Of a stretch of DNA of 44,498 bases, positions 20,381 to 29,764 are shown piece after piece. The notes beneath the pieces are model-generated. The model saw only the letters and a program-made list of their open reading frames with translations. It was not told where the DNA came from and did no database searches. The stretch lies in contig JAUIJI010000009.1 in the NCBI GenBank assembly GCA_030431435.1, positions 1 through 44,498 on the forward strand, in the 5' to 3' direction. Made by a program: the position numbers and the translations under genes. The DNA is from Alphaproteobacteria bacterium. Its GTDB lineage: Bacteria; Pseudomonadota; Alphaproteobacteria; Sphingomonadales; Sphingomonadaceae. How positions within the stretch are numbered: position 1 is the first letter of the stretch; each line of letters opens with the position of its first letter.

Positions 20381-21844
20381 TCAGGCCGGCGCGCCGTCCA
20401 GCAGGATGGACTTGGTTTCGACATAGGCGTGGATGCCTTCATCGCCGCCTTCGCGGCCGATGCCGGACTGCTTGTAGCCGCCGAAGGGCGCGGTCCATTC
20501 CATGCGCATGCCGTTCTGGCCGACCACGCCGGTGCGCACCTTGCGGGCGATATCATAGGCAGCCTGCGGATCATTGGTGAAGACGCTGCCGTTGAGGCCG
20601 AAATTGCTCTCGTTGGCGATGCGGATGGCATCTTCCTCATCCTCTGCCGGGATCAGGCACAGCACGGGGCCGAAGATCTCTTCCTGCGCAATGCGGCTGG
20701 TGTTGTCGACATTGGCGAACAGGGTGGGCTCGATATAGTAGCCCTTGTTCATATGCGCCGGGCGCTGGCCACCGGTGACGAGGTCCGCAGTCTTCTTGCC
20801 TTCCTCGATGTACATTTCCACACGGTCGCGCTGGCGGCGCATGGCAAGCGGGCCAAGCTGTGTTTCGGCATCGTTCGGATGGCCGATCTTCACGCCCTTC
20901 ATGACACCGGCAATGGCTTCGGCCAGCTCGTCATGGCGCGCCTTGGGCACGATCGCGCGGCTGAGCATGGCGCAGACCTGCCCGCTCATCACGGTGATGG
21001 TGTTGCCCAGGATGCCAGCCGCCGCCTCGATCGGAAAATCGTCACGAATGATCGCGGCCGACTTGCCGCCCAGCTCGAAAGTCGCGCGGGTCATGTTGGC
21101 ACCGCAGACGCTGGCGATGTGCATCCCGGCGGCAGACGATCCGGTGAAAGTGACCTTGTCGATCTGCTTGGAGTGGACGAGATGGTCTGCCGCTTCACGG
21201 TCACTGGGCACAAGGTTTACCGTGCCGGCGGGAAGCCCTGCCGCTTCGATAGCCTCGGCCAGGATATAGGCTTCCAGCGGCGTTTCGGGGGAAGGCTTCA
21301 TGATCACGGTGCAGCCTGCGATCAGCGCGTAGAACACCTTGTTCGCCATGATCGGGAACGGTCCGTTCCACGGCGCGATGGCGGCCACAACGCCGACGGG
21401 CTCGCGCAGGATGCACACGGTATCCACCGCCATGCCGGGGCGGCGTTCCTCCCACTGGAAGCGCTCGCCCAGCGAAGCGATGCCGCGCAGGCCCGCCACG
21501 GCCCCGCCGTGCATGGGGCCAGCCGCGCTGGCAAGGCCGCCGATCTGGGCAGTCCACGCTGCAGCGATTTCCGGCACACGCGTTTCGAGGATGTCGATCA
21601 CTTCCATCAGCTTTGCCTGGCGTTCTACCGGCGTCAGGCGCGGCCAGGGGCCGTTGTCGAAAGCTTCACGCGCAGCAGCGACAGCGCGGTCCATATCGGT
21701 GCTGTCGGCATGGGCGACGCGGGCGACGATCTCTTCCTCGGCGGGGTTCTCCACCTCGATCACGTCGGTACCGTGGGGCTGCACCCATTCGCCGCCAATG
21801 AACAGCTTGTCGGGGTGCTTGATGTTTACGCCTTCGGGGGTCAT
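20381..21844 (-). CDS. Aldehyde dehydrogenase family protein
   Basis: FELGGKSAAIIRDDF, TVMSGQVCAMLSR, EEIFGPVLCLIP motifs. Confidence 0.92.
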   Translation of the reverse strand: MTPEGVNIKHPDKLFIGGEWVQPHGTDVIEVENPAEEEIVARVAHADSTDMDRAVAAAREAFDNGPWPRLTPVERQAKLMEVIDILETRVPEIAAAWTAQIGGLASAAGPMHGGAVAGLRGIASLGERFQWEERRPGMAVDTVCILREPVGVVAAIAPWNGPFPIMANKVFYALIAGCTVIMKPSPETPLEAYILAEAIEAAGLPAGTVNLVPSDREAADHLVHSKQIDKVTFTGSSAAGMHIASVCGANMTRATFELGGKSAAIIRDDFPIEAAAGILGNTITVMSGQVCAMLSRAIVPKARHDELAEAIAGVMKGVKIGHPNDAETQLGPLAMRRQRDRVEMYIEEGKKTADLVTGGQRPAHMNKGYYIEPTLFANVDNTSRIAQEEIFGPVLCLIPAEDEEDAIRIANESNFGLNGSVFTNDPQAAYDIARKVRTGVVGQNGMRMEWTAPFGGYKQSGIGREGGDEGIHAYVETKSILLDGAPA

Positions 21845-21885
21845 CGAAATTCTCCTTTGGGGGGTCTTCTCCAGGCCGGAGCCTG

Positions 21886-24108
21886 TCAGTAGTTTGATAG
21901 GATCGTGAGCGACTGCGTATCGAGCGGCAGGCCGCGGGCCTGCAGTTCCAGCTCACGCGCGCGCAGGGTTTTCTGCGCGTCAATCAGGAAGGCGTGGATC
22001 GCCTTCACCTGCTCCTCGTTCAAGCGGTCATCCCAACGCGGCATGCCATTGTGCAGCAGCAGCCCTTCCAGCACGATCTGGTTGAAAGCCGCATGCACGC
22101 CGCTGTTCATCCGCCGCAAGTCCGGCAGGGGTGCGCGCGGCTGGTTCGAATGGCAGATGGTGCAGTTCTCTGTGAACAGGCCGGCACCCATGGCGATCAT
22201 TTCCGGCGTCGCATCCTCGAACTGCGCAGGCGGTTCGTCCGCCGGTTGCAGCGGCGGCAGGTCATCGGGCACGGGCACCTCGCCCCCGCCGATGCGGAAC
22301 ACCAGCAGCCGGTTGCGATTGCCCTTGCCATAGGCGGCTGCGTAGTTGGGGACAAAGCCCCAGCCACCGCCACCCCAGCCGGTCGCCACCGCGACATACT
22401 GCACGCCGTCCACCGAATAGGTCATGGGAGCTGCCATGATGGTGGAACCCGTGTCCACGCTCCAAAGTTCCTCGCCCGTATCGGCGTCGCGGGCAAACAG
22501 CTTGCCCGCCGCATTGCCGTGGAAGACGATCCCGCTCTGCGTGGCGAGTGCGCCCTGCCGGTCCTGCCAGCCGAGCGAATCCACCGCCCATTTGGTTGCG
22601 CCTGTCAGCGGATCGATGGCGCGGAACTGGCTGGTAAAGGGCTGGTCTTTCACCCATTGCCAGTGCGGATGATTTTGCACGGCTTCGAGAACAGGCGGCG
22701 GCAGTGTGGGTGCCGCTGCTTCAAGATCGGGGGTGAAGAGGATTGCGGCGCCTGCATTCAGGAATTTTTCCTGCCGCGCCACATCATCAACCGGGCCGGG
22801 CAGCCACAGCAAGTTCCCCATATCGAGCACATGCGCGAAATAGGTGTTGCGGCCGGGATCATACGCCGCCGGGTACCAGTTGCGCGCCCCGGGCGATCCG
22901 GGGAACACGATCTGCGGCCTGTCCGTGTAATCGGCCCAGTCCATGCGCACATTGGGGCGGCCAGCCTCGTAATCCCAGCCATCCGCCCAGTTCGTGCGGA
23001 CGATCGGATTGGCGGCCAGCGCCTCGCCCGTTTCGCGATCAACCACGAAGAAGAAGCCGTTCTTCGGCGTGTGCAGGATGACGGGGCGCTGCTCGCCGTT
23101 CACGTCGATATTCGCCAGCAGCATGGGCTGGGTGGCGGTAAGGTCCCAGTTGTCTTCCGGCGTTTCCTGCAAATACCATTTCATCTCGCCGCTTGTCCGG
23201 TCGATGGCCACCAGCGAGTTGAGGTAGAGGTTATCGCCGCCACCGGGTGATCGGATCGCCTGCGGATAGGGACCGCCATTGCCGGTGCCGATGATCACCT
23301 GGTCGAATTCGGGATCATAGGTGATGGCATCCCACACCGTCCCGCCGCCGCCGATGTCCCAGCGCGTTTCCTCGCTCCAGCTATCCAGCGCCGCATCCAG
23401 TTCAGCATGTTCCTGCGGGCCGAGAGCCGGATCGCGCGGAACGGTGAAGAAGCGCCATGCCTCTTCCCCGCTTTCCACGTGATAGGCGGTGACATAGCCG
23501 CGCGCGTCATATTCGCTGCCCGCATTGCCGATCACCACCAGGTTTCCGGCAAGTTCAGGCGCGCCGGTGGAGGAATACCCACGGGTCTTGTCGATGATGG
23601 TGTCGGCCGACCATTCGATCGCCCCGGTTGCGGCATCCAGTGCATAGAGAACGCCGTCAGCAGCGCCCACGATCACCTTGTCCGCGCCATCGGGGCCTTG
23701 CGAAACCGCAACCCCGCGATTGGCCCAGTCACAGCAGATCGAACGGGTAATCTGCATGTCCATCTCGGGCGTGAAGGTCCACAATTCCTCACCCGTCGCG
23801 GCATTCAGCGCATAGACCCGGCCCAGCACGCCGGAGGTGTACATCACCCCGTCGATGACAACCGGCGTTGCTTCCTGCACGCGTGCGCTGCCGAGATCAT
23901 ATTCCCATGCGAGGCCAAGCTCTGCGACATTGGATGGATTGATGTCCTCCAGCCGCGAGAAGTGGCTCTCGGCCCAGTCACCGCCGGGATTGTCCCAGTT
24001 TTCGCCCGCGCCATAGGTGGCGGTGTCGATGCTGGCGGGATCGAAGGAATCGCCGCAAGATGCCAGCGCGAGCGCGGCAAGTGTGGCAAGGCCAAGCTTC
24101 TTCATCAT
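21886..24108 (-). CDS. PQQ-dependent dehydrogenase with C-terminal cytochrome c domain, predicted lipoprotein
   Basis: Vicinal Cys pair ITRSICCDWANRG, GGGDNLYLNSLVAIDRTSG, heme site CTICH; ATGATG start overlaps upstream stop. Confidence 0.9.
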   Translation of the reverse strand: MMKKLGLATLAALALASCGDSFDPASIDTATYGAGENWDNPGGDWAESHFSRLEDINPSNVAELGLAWEYDLGSARVQEATPVVIDGVMYTSGVLGRVYALNAATGEELWTFTPEMDMQITRSICCDWANRGVAVSQGPDGADKVIVGAADGVLYALDAATGAIEWSADTIIDKTRGYSSTGAPELAGNLVVIGNAGSEYDARGYVTAYHVESGEEAWRFFTVPRDPALGPQEHAELDAALDSWSEETRWDIGGGGTVWDAITYDPEFDQVIIGTGNGGPYPQAIRSPGGGDNLYLNSLVAIDRTSGEMKWYLQETPEDNWDLTATQPMLLANIDVNGEQRPVILHTPKNGFFFVVDRETGEALAANPIVRTNWADGWDYEAGRPNVRMDWADYTDRPQIVFPGSPGARNWYPAAYDPGRNTYFAHVLDMGNLLWLPGPVDDVARQEKFLNAGAAILFTPDLEAAAPTLPPPVLEAVQNHPHWQWVKDQPFTSQFRAIDPLTGATKWAVDSLGWQDRQGALATQSGIVFHGNAAGKLFARDADTGEELWSVDTGSTIMAAPMTYSVDGVQYVAVATGWGGGGWGFVPNYAAAYGKGNRNRLLVFRIGGGEVPVPDDLPPLQPADEPPAQFEDATPEMIAMGAGLFTENCTICHSNQPRAPLPDLRRMNSGVHAAFNQIVLEGLLLHNGMPRWDDRLNEEQVKAIHAFLIDAQKTLRARELELQARGLPLDTQSLTILSNY

Positions 24109-25009
24109 TTGGGCCACTGGTCCTGGTACTGTTCGAACACGCTCTTGAGGCTGCGCGGCTTCTTGCCGGTGATGCGTTCCACGGCATCGGAATCGATATC
24201 CATAAAGCCTTCGCGGATTGTCCGAAGGTCACCATTCCCTCGCTCGCCCACGGAATCGGCGTTTCGGGCGTGATGTCTTCCGACTTGCGCATCGCACCGA
24301 TCGAATCGAAATACTGGTACATGCCTTCTTCATCGACCTGCTGGATTTCGATCGGCTTGCCGGTCATTTCACTCACCAGCGCCATCGCCTCGGGCACGGT
24401 CCACAGCTTCGGCCCGCTGACTTCGTAGACCTTGTTTTCGTGGCCTTCCTGCGTCAGCACCGCCACTGCGGTCGCCACGCAGTCGTCGCGGCTGATGATC
24501 GGCACGCGGCCGTCACCCGTATTTTCCATTTTCGAACCGGCCATCAGCGCAGGAATGGCCATCGCGGTGGCAACGGCTTCTGCATAGAGGCTGTTGCGCA
24601 GGATGGTGAAGGCAAGGCCCGATTCGCCCAGCAGCTTTTCGGTTGCGATATGGTCAAACCCCTCGACCGAGGGGTTGCCGGGTTTGCCCACGCCGAGCAG
24701 CGAGGTGTAGACTATGTGCTTCACCCCAGCGGCCTTGGCGGCATTGATGGCATTGCCATGCTGGCGCGCGCGCTGGCCGACCATGGTGGTGGAGATCAGC
24801 AGCAGCTTTTCGCCGCCTGCCATCGCGTCTTCCAGCCCGTCCGGCGAATCGAAATCGGCAGCACGCACCTCGGCACCGCGTGCGGCAAGGTCTGCCAGCT
24901 TGTCGGTCGAGCGCGACAGCGCGATCACTTGTTCGCCCATATCAAGCAGCTGTGACGCGGCGGCATGGCCGAACTGTCCGGACGCACCGGAAACGATAAT
25001 CTTGCCCAT
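24105..25009 (-). CDS. NmrA-like NAD(P)-binding protein; coding sequence appears frameshifted near 24211-24220
   Basis: MGKIIVSGASGQFGHAAASQLL Rossmann start. The computed ORF runs on to 23978 in a non-native frame; the alternative frame gives REGFMDIDSDAVERITGKKPRSLKSVFEQYQDQWPK and stops at 24105. Confidence 0.8.
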
Positions 25010-25038
25010 GAAAGTCCTCTCCTTCTTGGCAATTGATA

Positions 25039-25053
25039 TTAACGAGTGTTACG
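25039..25053. promoter_or_regulatory. Candidate operator site 1 (TTAACGAGTGTTACG)
   Basis: TAAC-N4-GTTA palindrome in a divergent intergenic region; shared with sites at 30563, 33808, 43609. Confidence 0.6.
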
Positions 25054-25084
25054 ATTGGTGCAACACAAGAGGGAGAGCAATTTC

Positions 25085-25582
25085 GTGACCAAACTGACTG
25101 TCGAAGACCGCCTGGGCCTGCAGGATCTCATCGCCGATTACAGCTGGGCGCTGGATACCGGCGATGCCGATGCGCTGGTGGAATGTTTCACCGAAGACTG
25201 CCTGATGAGCGAGGAAGTGTTCGACGAACCCGATATCTGGAACGGGCACGAAGGGATTCGCGGCCTGATGAACCATTATGCCAATGCCGAGGGTTTTCCC
25301 GGCAGGCAGCATCACGTCACGCAGGTGAAGTACTTCCCGCAAGATGATGGCAGCGTGAAACTGAAAAGCTTCGCCTTCGTTACCGAATGCCATGACGAAC
25401 CGCCCTTCGAACTGCGCTTCTGCGGCTGGTATGACGATCATGCGGTGAAGGGCGCGGACGGCAAGTGGCGCTTCCAGACGCGCATCGTGCGATTGTGGGA
25501 TGGCGAAGTGCTGAAGAACTTCCCCGGCCGCGGCCACTGGGTGCCGCGCAAGCGCCCCGCTTCGCTGATCATCAAGAAATAG
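25085..25582 (+). CDS. SnoaL-like/NTF2-like protein
   Basis: LQDLIADYSWALDTGDADALVECFTEDCLM; GTG start with GAGGGAGAG Shine-Dalgarno. Confidence 0.82.
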   Translation: MTKLTVEDRLGLQDLIADYSWALDTGDADALVECFTEDCLMSEEVFDEPDIWNGHEGIRGLMNHYANAEGFPGRQHHVTQVKYFPQDDGSVKLKSFAFVTECHDEPPFELRFCGWYDDHAVKGADGKWRFQTRIVRLWDGEVLKNFPGRGHWVPRKRPASLIIKK

Positions 25583-25644
25583 GTCGGCTCTGGCGCTGTT
25601 GGCCGACCCGCAGTAGGTTGCGGGCAAACAGGGGAGAGAATTCG

Positions 25645-27213
25645 ATGACACTCAAGGCATTGTTCGGCATTGGCGGATCGATTGCCGCACTGGCGCTTTC
25701 CGCGCCTGCCCATGCCGCCTGCGCGGATCTTGCGGCGATGGACATCGATGGCGGCACGATCACTTCTGCAGAAGTGGTGGCCGCCGGAGGCTTCGAAGCG
25801 CCGCCCAGCGGGTTTGGCCCGCCTCCGGGCATCGCCGAATCGCCCTTTGCCGATGTGCCGCAATTCTGCCGCGTGCGGATGACGCTGACGCCCACCAGCG
25901 ATTCCGACATCAAGAGCGAGGTCTGGCTGCCGCTGTCGGGCTGGAACGGCAAATATGTGGGCGTGGGCAATGGCATCTGGGCGGGCTCGATCTCCTATAC
26001 CGAAATGGGCCGCAACGTTGCCCGCAACTATGCCACCGCTGCCACCGATACCGGCCATGTCGGCAACGGGCTGACCGCAGAATGGGCGATCGGCCATCCG
26101 GAGAAGCTGGTCGATTTCGGGCACCGCGCGGTTCACGTCACCACCGTGGCGGCGAAAGCCGTGGTGGAGGAGTTCTATGGCCGGGCGCCTTCGCTCTCGA
26201 TCTGGAACAGCTGCTCCACCGGCGGGCGGCAGGGCCTGATGGCGGCGCATCGCTATCCCGAAGATTTCGACGCGATCTCGTCCATGGCACCCGCCAACCC
26301 GATGACCGACCTGATGACGCAGAGCATGTGGCAAGGCTGGCAGCCGCAGCGATTCGGCGTGCGTATCACGCCTGCCGAGCTGGGGCTGGTCCACGGCGAG
26401 ATCCTGCGTTCGTGCGATGCGCTGGACGGGGTAGCAGACGGGGTGGTCGGCCGCCCGCTGCAATGCCGCCCGGACCTTGCCCGCCTGCAATGCGAGCCAG
26501 GGCAGGACAGCGGCTGCCTCAGTAGCGGCCAGTTGCAGGCCGTTTACAACCTGTTCGGCGGGACGCGCGCGGACAATGGGGAACTGCTGCTTCCCGGCTG
26601 GCCCTATGGCTCCGAAATGCAGATGGCGGCGCTGGTGATGGGCGAGGAACCCTTCCCCGTGGCGATGAGCTATTTCCGTGACCTGGCCTATGGCGGACGC
26701 AGCGACTGGAACTGGCGCACAACCGATTACCGCGATTACATGGTCGATGCCCGCAGCTATGGCGCTGACATCCTCAATGTTCCGGCTGACGGGCTTTCCG
26801 CCTTCTTCGCGCGCGGCGGCAAGCTGCTGCTCTCGCACGGCTGGGCGGACGGGTTGATCCCGGCCAACAACACGCTGGAGTTCTACCACGGCCTCTACAA
26901 CGCGCTGCCGCTGGAACAGGCGCAACAGCAGACCCGGCTGTTCATGGCGCCGGGCATGGATCACTGCTCCGGCGGTGTGGGGCCGAGCGATTTCGACACG
27001 CTGGGCACGGTGGATGCCTGGGCGACGACGGGCGTCGCGCCCGATCGCATCATTGCCACCCGTCCGGTGCAGGCAGCTGGCGGCTTCGGTGGTCCTCCGC
27101 CCCCTCCGCGCGAGCCGATGGAGCGCCCGCTCTGCGCATGGCCGATGGTGGCCATTCATGATGGCGAGGGTGATCCCGCTGTCGCGAGCAGCTTCAGCTG
27201 CGGACTGGAATGA
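25645..27213 (+). CDS. Tannase/feruloyl esterase family protein, secreted
   Basis: Signal peptide; WNSCSTGGRQG nucleophile, GWADGLIPANNT, MDHCSGG (CS-D-HC arrangement). Confidence 0.92.
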   Translation: MTLKALFGIGGSIAALALSAPAHAACADLAAMDIDGGTITSAEVVAAGGFEAPPSGFGPPPGIAESPFADVPQFCRVRMTLTPTSDSDIKSEVWLPLSGWNGKYVGVGNGIWAGSISYTEMGRNVARNYATAATDTGHVGNGLTAEWAIGHPEKLVDFGHRAVHVTTVAAKAVVEEFYGRAPSLSIWNSCSTGGRQGLMAAHRYPEDFDAISSMAPANPMTDLMTQSMWQGWQPQRFGVRITPAELGLVHGEILRSCDALDGVADGVVGRPLQCRPDLARLQCEPGQDSGCLSSGQLQAVYNLFGGTRADNGELLLPGWPYGSEMQMAALVMGEEPFPVAMSYFRDLAYGGRSDWNWRTTDYRDYMVDARSYGADILNVPADGLSAFFARGGKLLLSHGWADGLIPANNTLEFYHGLYNALPLEQAQQQTRLFMAPGMDHCSGGVGPSDFDTLGTVDAWATTGVAPDRIIATRPVQAAGGFGGPPPPPREPMERPLCAWPMVAIHDGEGDPAVASSFSCGLE

Positions 27214-27221
27214 TGTGAGCG

Positions 27222-27247
27222 GGTGCCGCGCCTAGCCGCGCGGCACC
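27222..27247. terminator. Hairpin between convergent genes
   Basis: GGTGCCGCGC-CTAGCC-GCGCGGCACC, 10-bp perfect stem. Confidence 0.65.
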
Positions 27248-27762
27248 AGCACCCAGCCGAGCACCGTGCCCGGATCGCTGGCGGCAGCAAAGCGCCTGAC
27301 CTGCGGCAGCTCGCTCGCCTGCGGGTTTGCTGCCCAAGCGGCCAGCAGTTCCACCCAGTTGGCACCTGCACTTGAAGCCACGCGGTTGAGCGCGTTCCAC
27401 CCCGGTGACAGGGTGAAGCCTTCGCAAGTGCCATCGCAGCCGCGCAATTCGGTGGCGAGGACATAGCCTTCCTCCAGCGCGACTTCGCCAATCAGCAACG
27501 CTTCGGCATGGCGGCTGACACCGGCGACCAGCGCGGGACGATCAGCCAGAACTTCGCGGGCAAAGCGGATCGCGTCACCTCCGATGGCGCGGGTACGGGC
27601 ACCAGCCGCGCGCCCGGCATCGGCAAAGCGCCTTCCGGCGATCAGGCTGTCATCGTGGAGCAGCAGCGATTGCCCCCCGGTCTTCCATTGCCAGCTGGCA
27701 AGGCCTGCCACTGTCGGCACGGCCAGCGCGCCAAGCATCATTCCGCGGCGGGAAACCTTCAT
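27232..27762 (-). CDS. Uncharacterised protein with Tat-like signal
   Basis: N-terminus MKVSRRGMMLGALAVPTVAGLASW; CDGTC motif; ATGA overlap with upstream cytochrome c gene. Confidence 0.75.
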   Translation of the reverse strand: MKVSRRGMMLGALAVPTVAGLASWQWKTGGQSLLLHDDSLIAGRRFADAGRAAGARTRAIGGDAIRFAREVLADRPALVAGVSRHAEALLIGEVALEEGYVLATELRGCDGTCEGFTLSPGWNALNRVASSAGANWVELLAAWAANPQASELPQVRRFAAASDPGTVLGWVLVPRG

Positions 27763-28190
27763 TGTGGTCCTCCCGCCGGTGTCGGCTCGATGTGCGGTCC
27801 GGCCGCGAGGTAATCCGCAATTTCCTGCAGGTCTTCGTCCGACACTTCGCCGCGCGGGATGGACGGCATGTTGCCGATGCCAAGGCGCGCTGCGGAGATC
27901 ACATAATCTGCTGTCAGATTGTCCCGCGCCTCCAGCAAGGAAACCTCCATACGGCGACCGAGCAGGCCGGTGCCCATGCCGTTCGGCCCATGGCACATGA
28001 TGCAGTATTCGATGTATTTCGCTTCGCCCCCGGTCGCTTCGGGCCGCGATGCCATGGTGATGGGTTGCGGCATCGGCGGCGGACCGGCAGCAGCGGTTTC
28101 ATCACCGCCTGAGCCGTCTCCGCCGGTACATGCGGCGAGCAAAAATGCTGCAGCAATCAGTGCAGCATAAGGTGCAGCAAAATTCCTCAT
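27759..28190 (-). CDS. Cytochrome c subunit of a flavocytochrome (4-cresol dehydrogenase/eugenol hydroxylase-like)
   Basis: Lipobox LLAAC, heme site CIMCH, YVISAARLGIGNMPSIP; ATGA overlap with flavoprotein gene. Confidence 0.85.
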   Translation of the reverse strand: MRNFAAPYAALIAAAFLLAACTGGDGSGGDETAAAGPPPMPQPITMASRPEATGGEAKYIEYCIMCHGPNGMGTGLLGRRMEVSLLEARDNLTADYVISAARLGIGNMPSIPRGEVSDEDLQEIADYLAAGPHIEPTPAGGPQ

Positions 28191-29749
28191 TGTCCGCGCT
28201 CCCCTGCGAAGTTTCTCGGCCATATGCCGCTCTTGCCCGGGGCGATGATGCCGTTGGGATCGAGGGCATTCTTCACCTTCTCGTTCAGGCGCAGCAAAGC
28301 GTTGTTATTGAAGTCATAAGTGCTGGCAACCAGGTCCATGTAATCAAGGTGGGTGCGGTATTCGCCGTAACCCTGTTCCTTGGCATCAGCCACCAGCGTG
28401 CGGAAGAAGGGATCCACCTTCGCCATCATCTCCGGATCGTCCTTGTTGAAGACCATCGCGTTGACATTGGTGAGGTGGCGTTCGCCGAATGCGAAGCTGC
28501 CCTGGTAGTCCATCCCGTATTCCTGATAGCGGGCATAGGTTCGCTGGAATTGTGCCAGCGCCTTGTCGCCATTCTGTTCGATGATCGGCGAGAAGCCGAT
28601 ATGACCGCCGCGTCCGCCGTACCAGTTGACGTTCTGCATCGGGAAGGTGAGCGGCGTGCCGGTCCAGCCGGTATATTCCAGCGGCTCACCCCTGACCCAG
28701 CTCGTCGGCTTGATGGCCATGGGGCCGGCATTGCCGATCGCCTCTTCAAGGATCTTGTAGGCCGCCTTGTTCACGTCCTCGCGGCCATAGAGGCGCAGTG
28801 ACACACCCCACCAGCCGATGTTGAACTGCTTGCGGATGGCATCGATCACGCTGTCGGACAGCGCGCCGGGCTCGTCGGTCCAGTCCGTGCGGCGGGTGAG
28901 CACGGCGGCTGCGCGCATCCAGTTGCCGATCGACGGGCTCTGCGTCAGCACACGCTCGCGCCGCAAGGGAGCGATGGTATCCACCATCACCTTCAGGTCT
29001 TCCGGCTTGTCGAATTCGACATCCATGCCCATCAGGCTTTCCGGCTCGGGCATCATCCACATGCCCATTTTGGTCACGATGCCGAAGTTGGACTGGACGA
29101 ACATCTGGTCCCACGCCGGGCCGAAGCCGAAGGGATAGGCGGACCATGTCGGCGCGTTGGAGAAGGCGCCCATGCCGGTACGCACCAGGTCGCCATCCGG
29201 CAGCACCACCTCGAGCCCGCAGATATTCTTGGTGTGCTCGCCATAGGGCGTGTAGCCCACGCCGCGATCGAGCGCATTGCCCATGACCGAACCCCAGCTG
29301 TTGCCGGGGGTCGAGAGCCAATAGGGCAGGTTGTTGCGCTGCACATAATCATAGAGATCATAGAAGCCGACGCCCGGCTCCAGGATCACCGTGCCCAGTT
29401 CCTCGTCGAACTCGATCTTCTTCATCCGCGAGAGATCAAGCACCACAGAACCTGCGAGAACGGGCGCGGTGCCGCCATAGCCAAGGTTCTTGCCGCGGGC
29501 GATCGGGAACAGCGGCAGGCGGTACTGGTTGGCGATGCGCACCACCGCCTGCACTTCCTCCACGCTTTCGCAGGCAACGGCGCCCGAAGGATGGTGTGCT
29601 TCGTCATTCACCGCGAACTTGTCGAGATAGGTTGTGCGATCCAGTTCCTCGAAGAAGACCTTGTTCGCGCCCAGCACGCTTTCAAAGGCGCGCTGTGCCT
29701 GGGTCAGCTTCTGGAGCGTGAAATCGGGGGGAAGGCGGAGTTCTGCCAT
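28187..29749 (-). CDS. FAD-dependent oxidase/dehydrogenase of the vanillyl-alcohol oxidase/4-cresol dehydrogenase family
   Basis: PLFPIARGKNLGYGGTAPVLAGSVVLDLSRM; GEYRTHLDYMDLVASTYDFNNNALLRLNEKVKNALDPNGIIAPGKSGIWP. Confidence 0.92.
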   Translation of the reverse strand: MAELRLPPDFTLQKLTQAQRAFESVLGANKVFFEELDRTTYLDKFAVNDEAHHPSGAVACESVEEVQAVVRIANQYRLPLFPIARGKNLGYGGTAPVLAGSVVLDLSRMKKIEFDEELGTVILEPGVGFYDLYDYVQRNNLPYWLSTPGNSWGSVMGNALDRGVGYTPYGEHTKNICGLEVVLPDGDLVRTGMGAFSNAPTWSAYPFGFGPAWDQMFVQSNFGIVTKMGMWMMPEPESLMGMDVEFDKPEDLKVMVDTIAPLRRERVLTQSPSIGNWMRAAAVLTRRTDWTDEPGALSDSVIDAIRKQFNIGWWGVSLRLYGREDVNKAAYKILEEAIGNAGPMAIKPTSWVRGEPLEYTGWTGTPLTFPMQNVNWYGGRGGHIGFSPIIEQNGDKALAQFQRTYARYQEYGMDYQGSFAFGERHLTNVNAMVFNKDDPEMMAKVDPFFRTLVADAKEQGYGEYRTHLDYMDLVASTYDFNNNALLRLNEKVKNALDPNGIIAPGKSGIWPRNFAGERGQ

Positions 29750-29764
29750 GGTTTCTCTTCTTTC

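Noticed and set aside
25438-27159. 573-aa minus-strand ORF
   Set aside because: Antisense to the tannase gene; shadow ORF.
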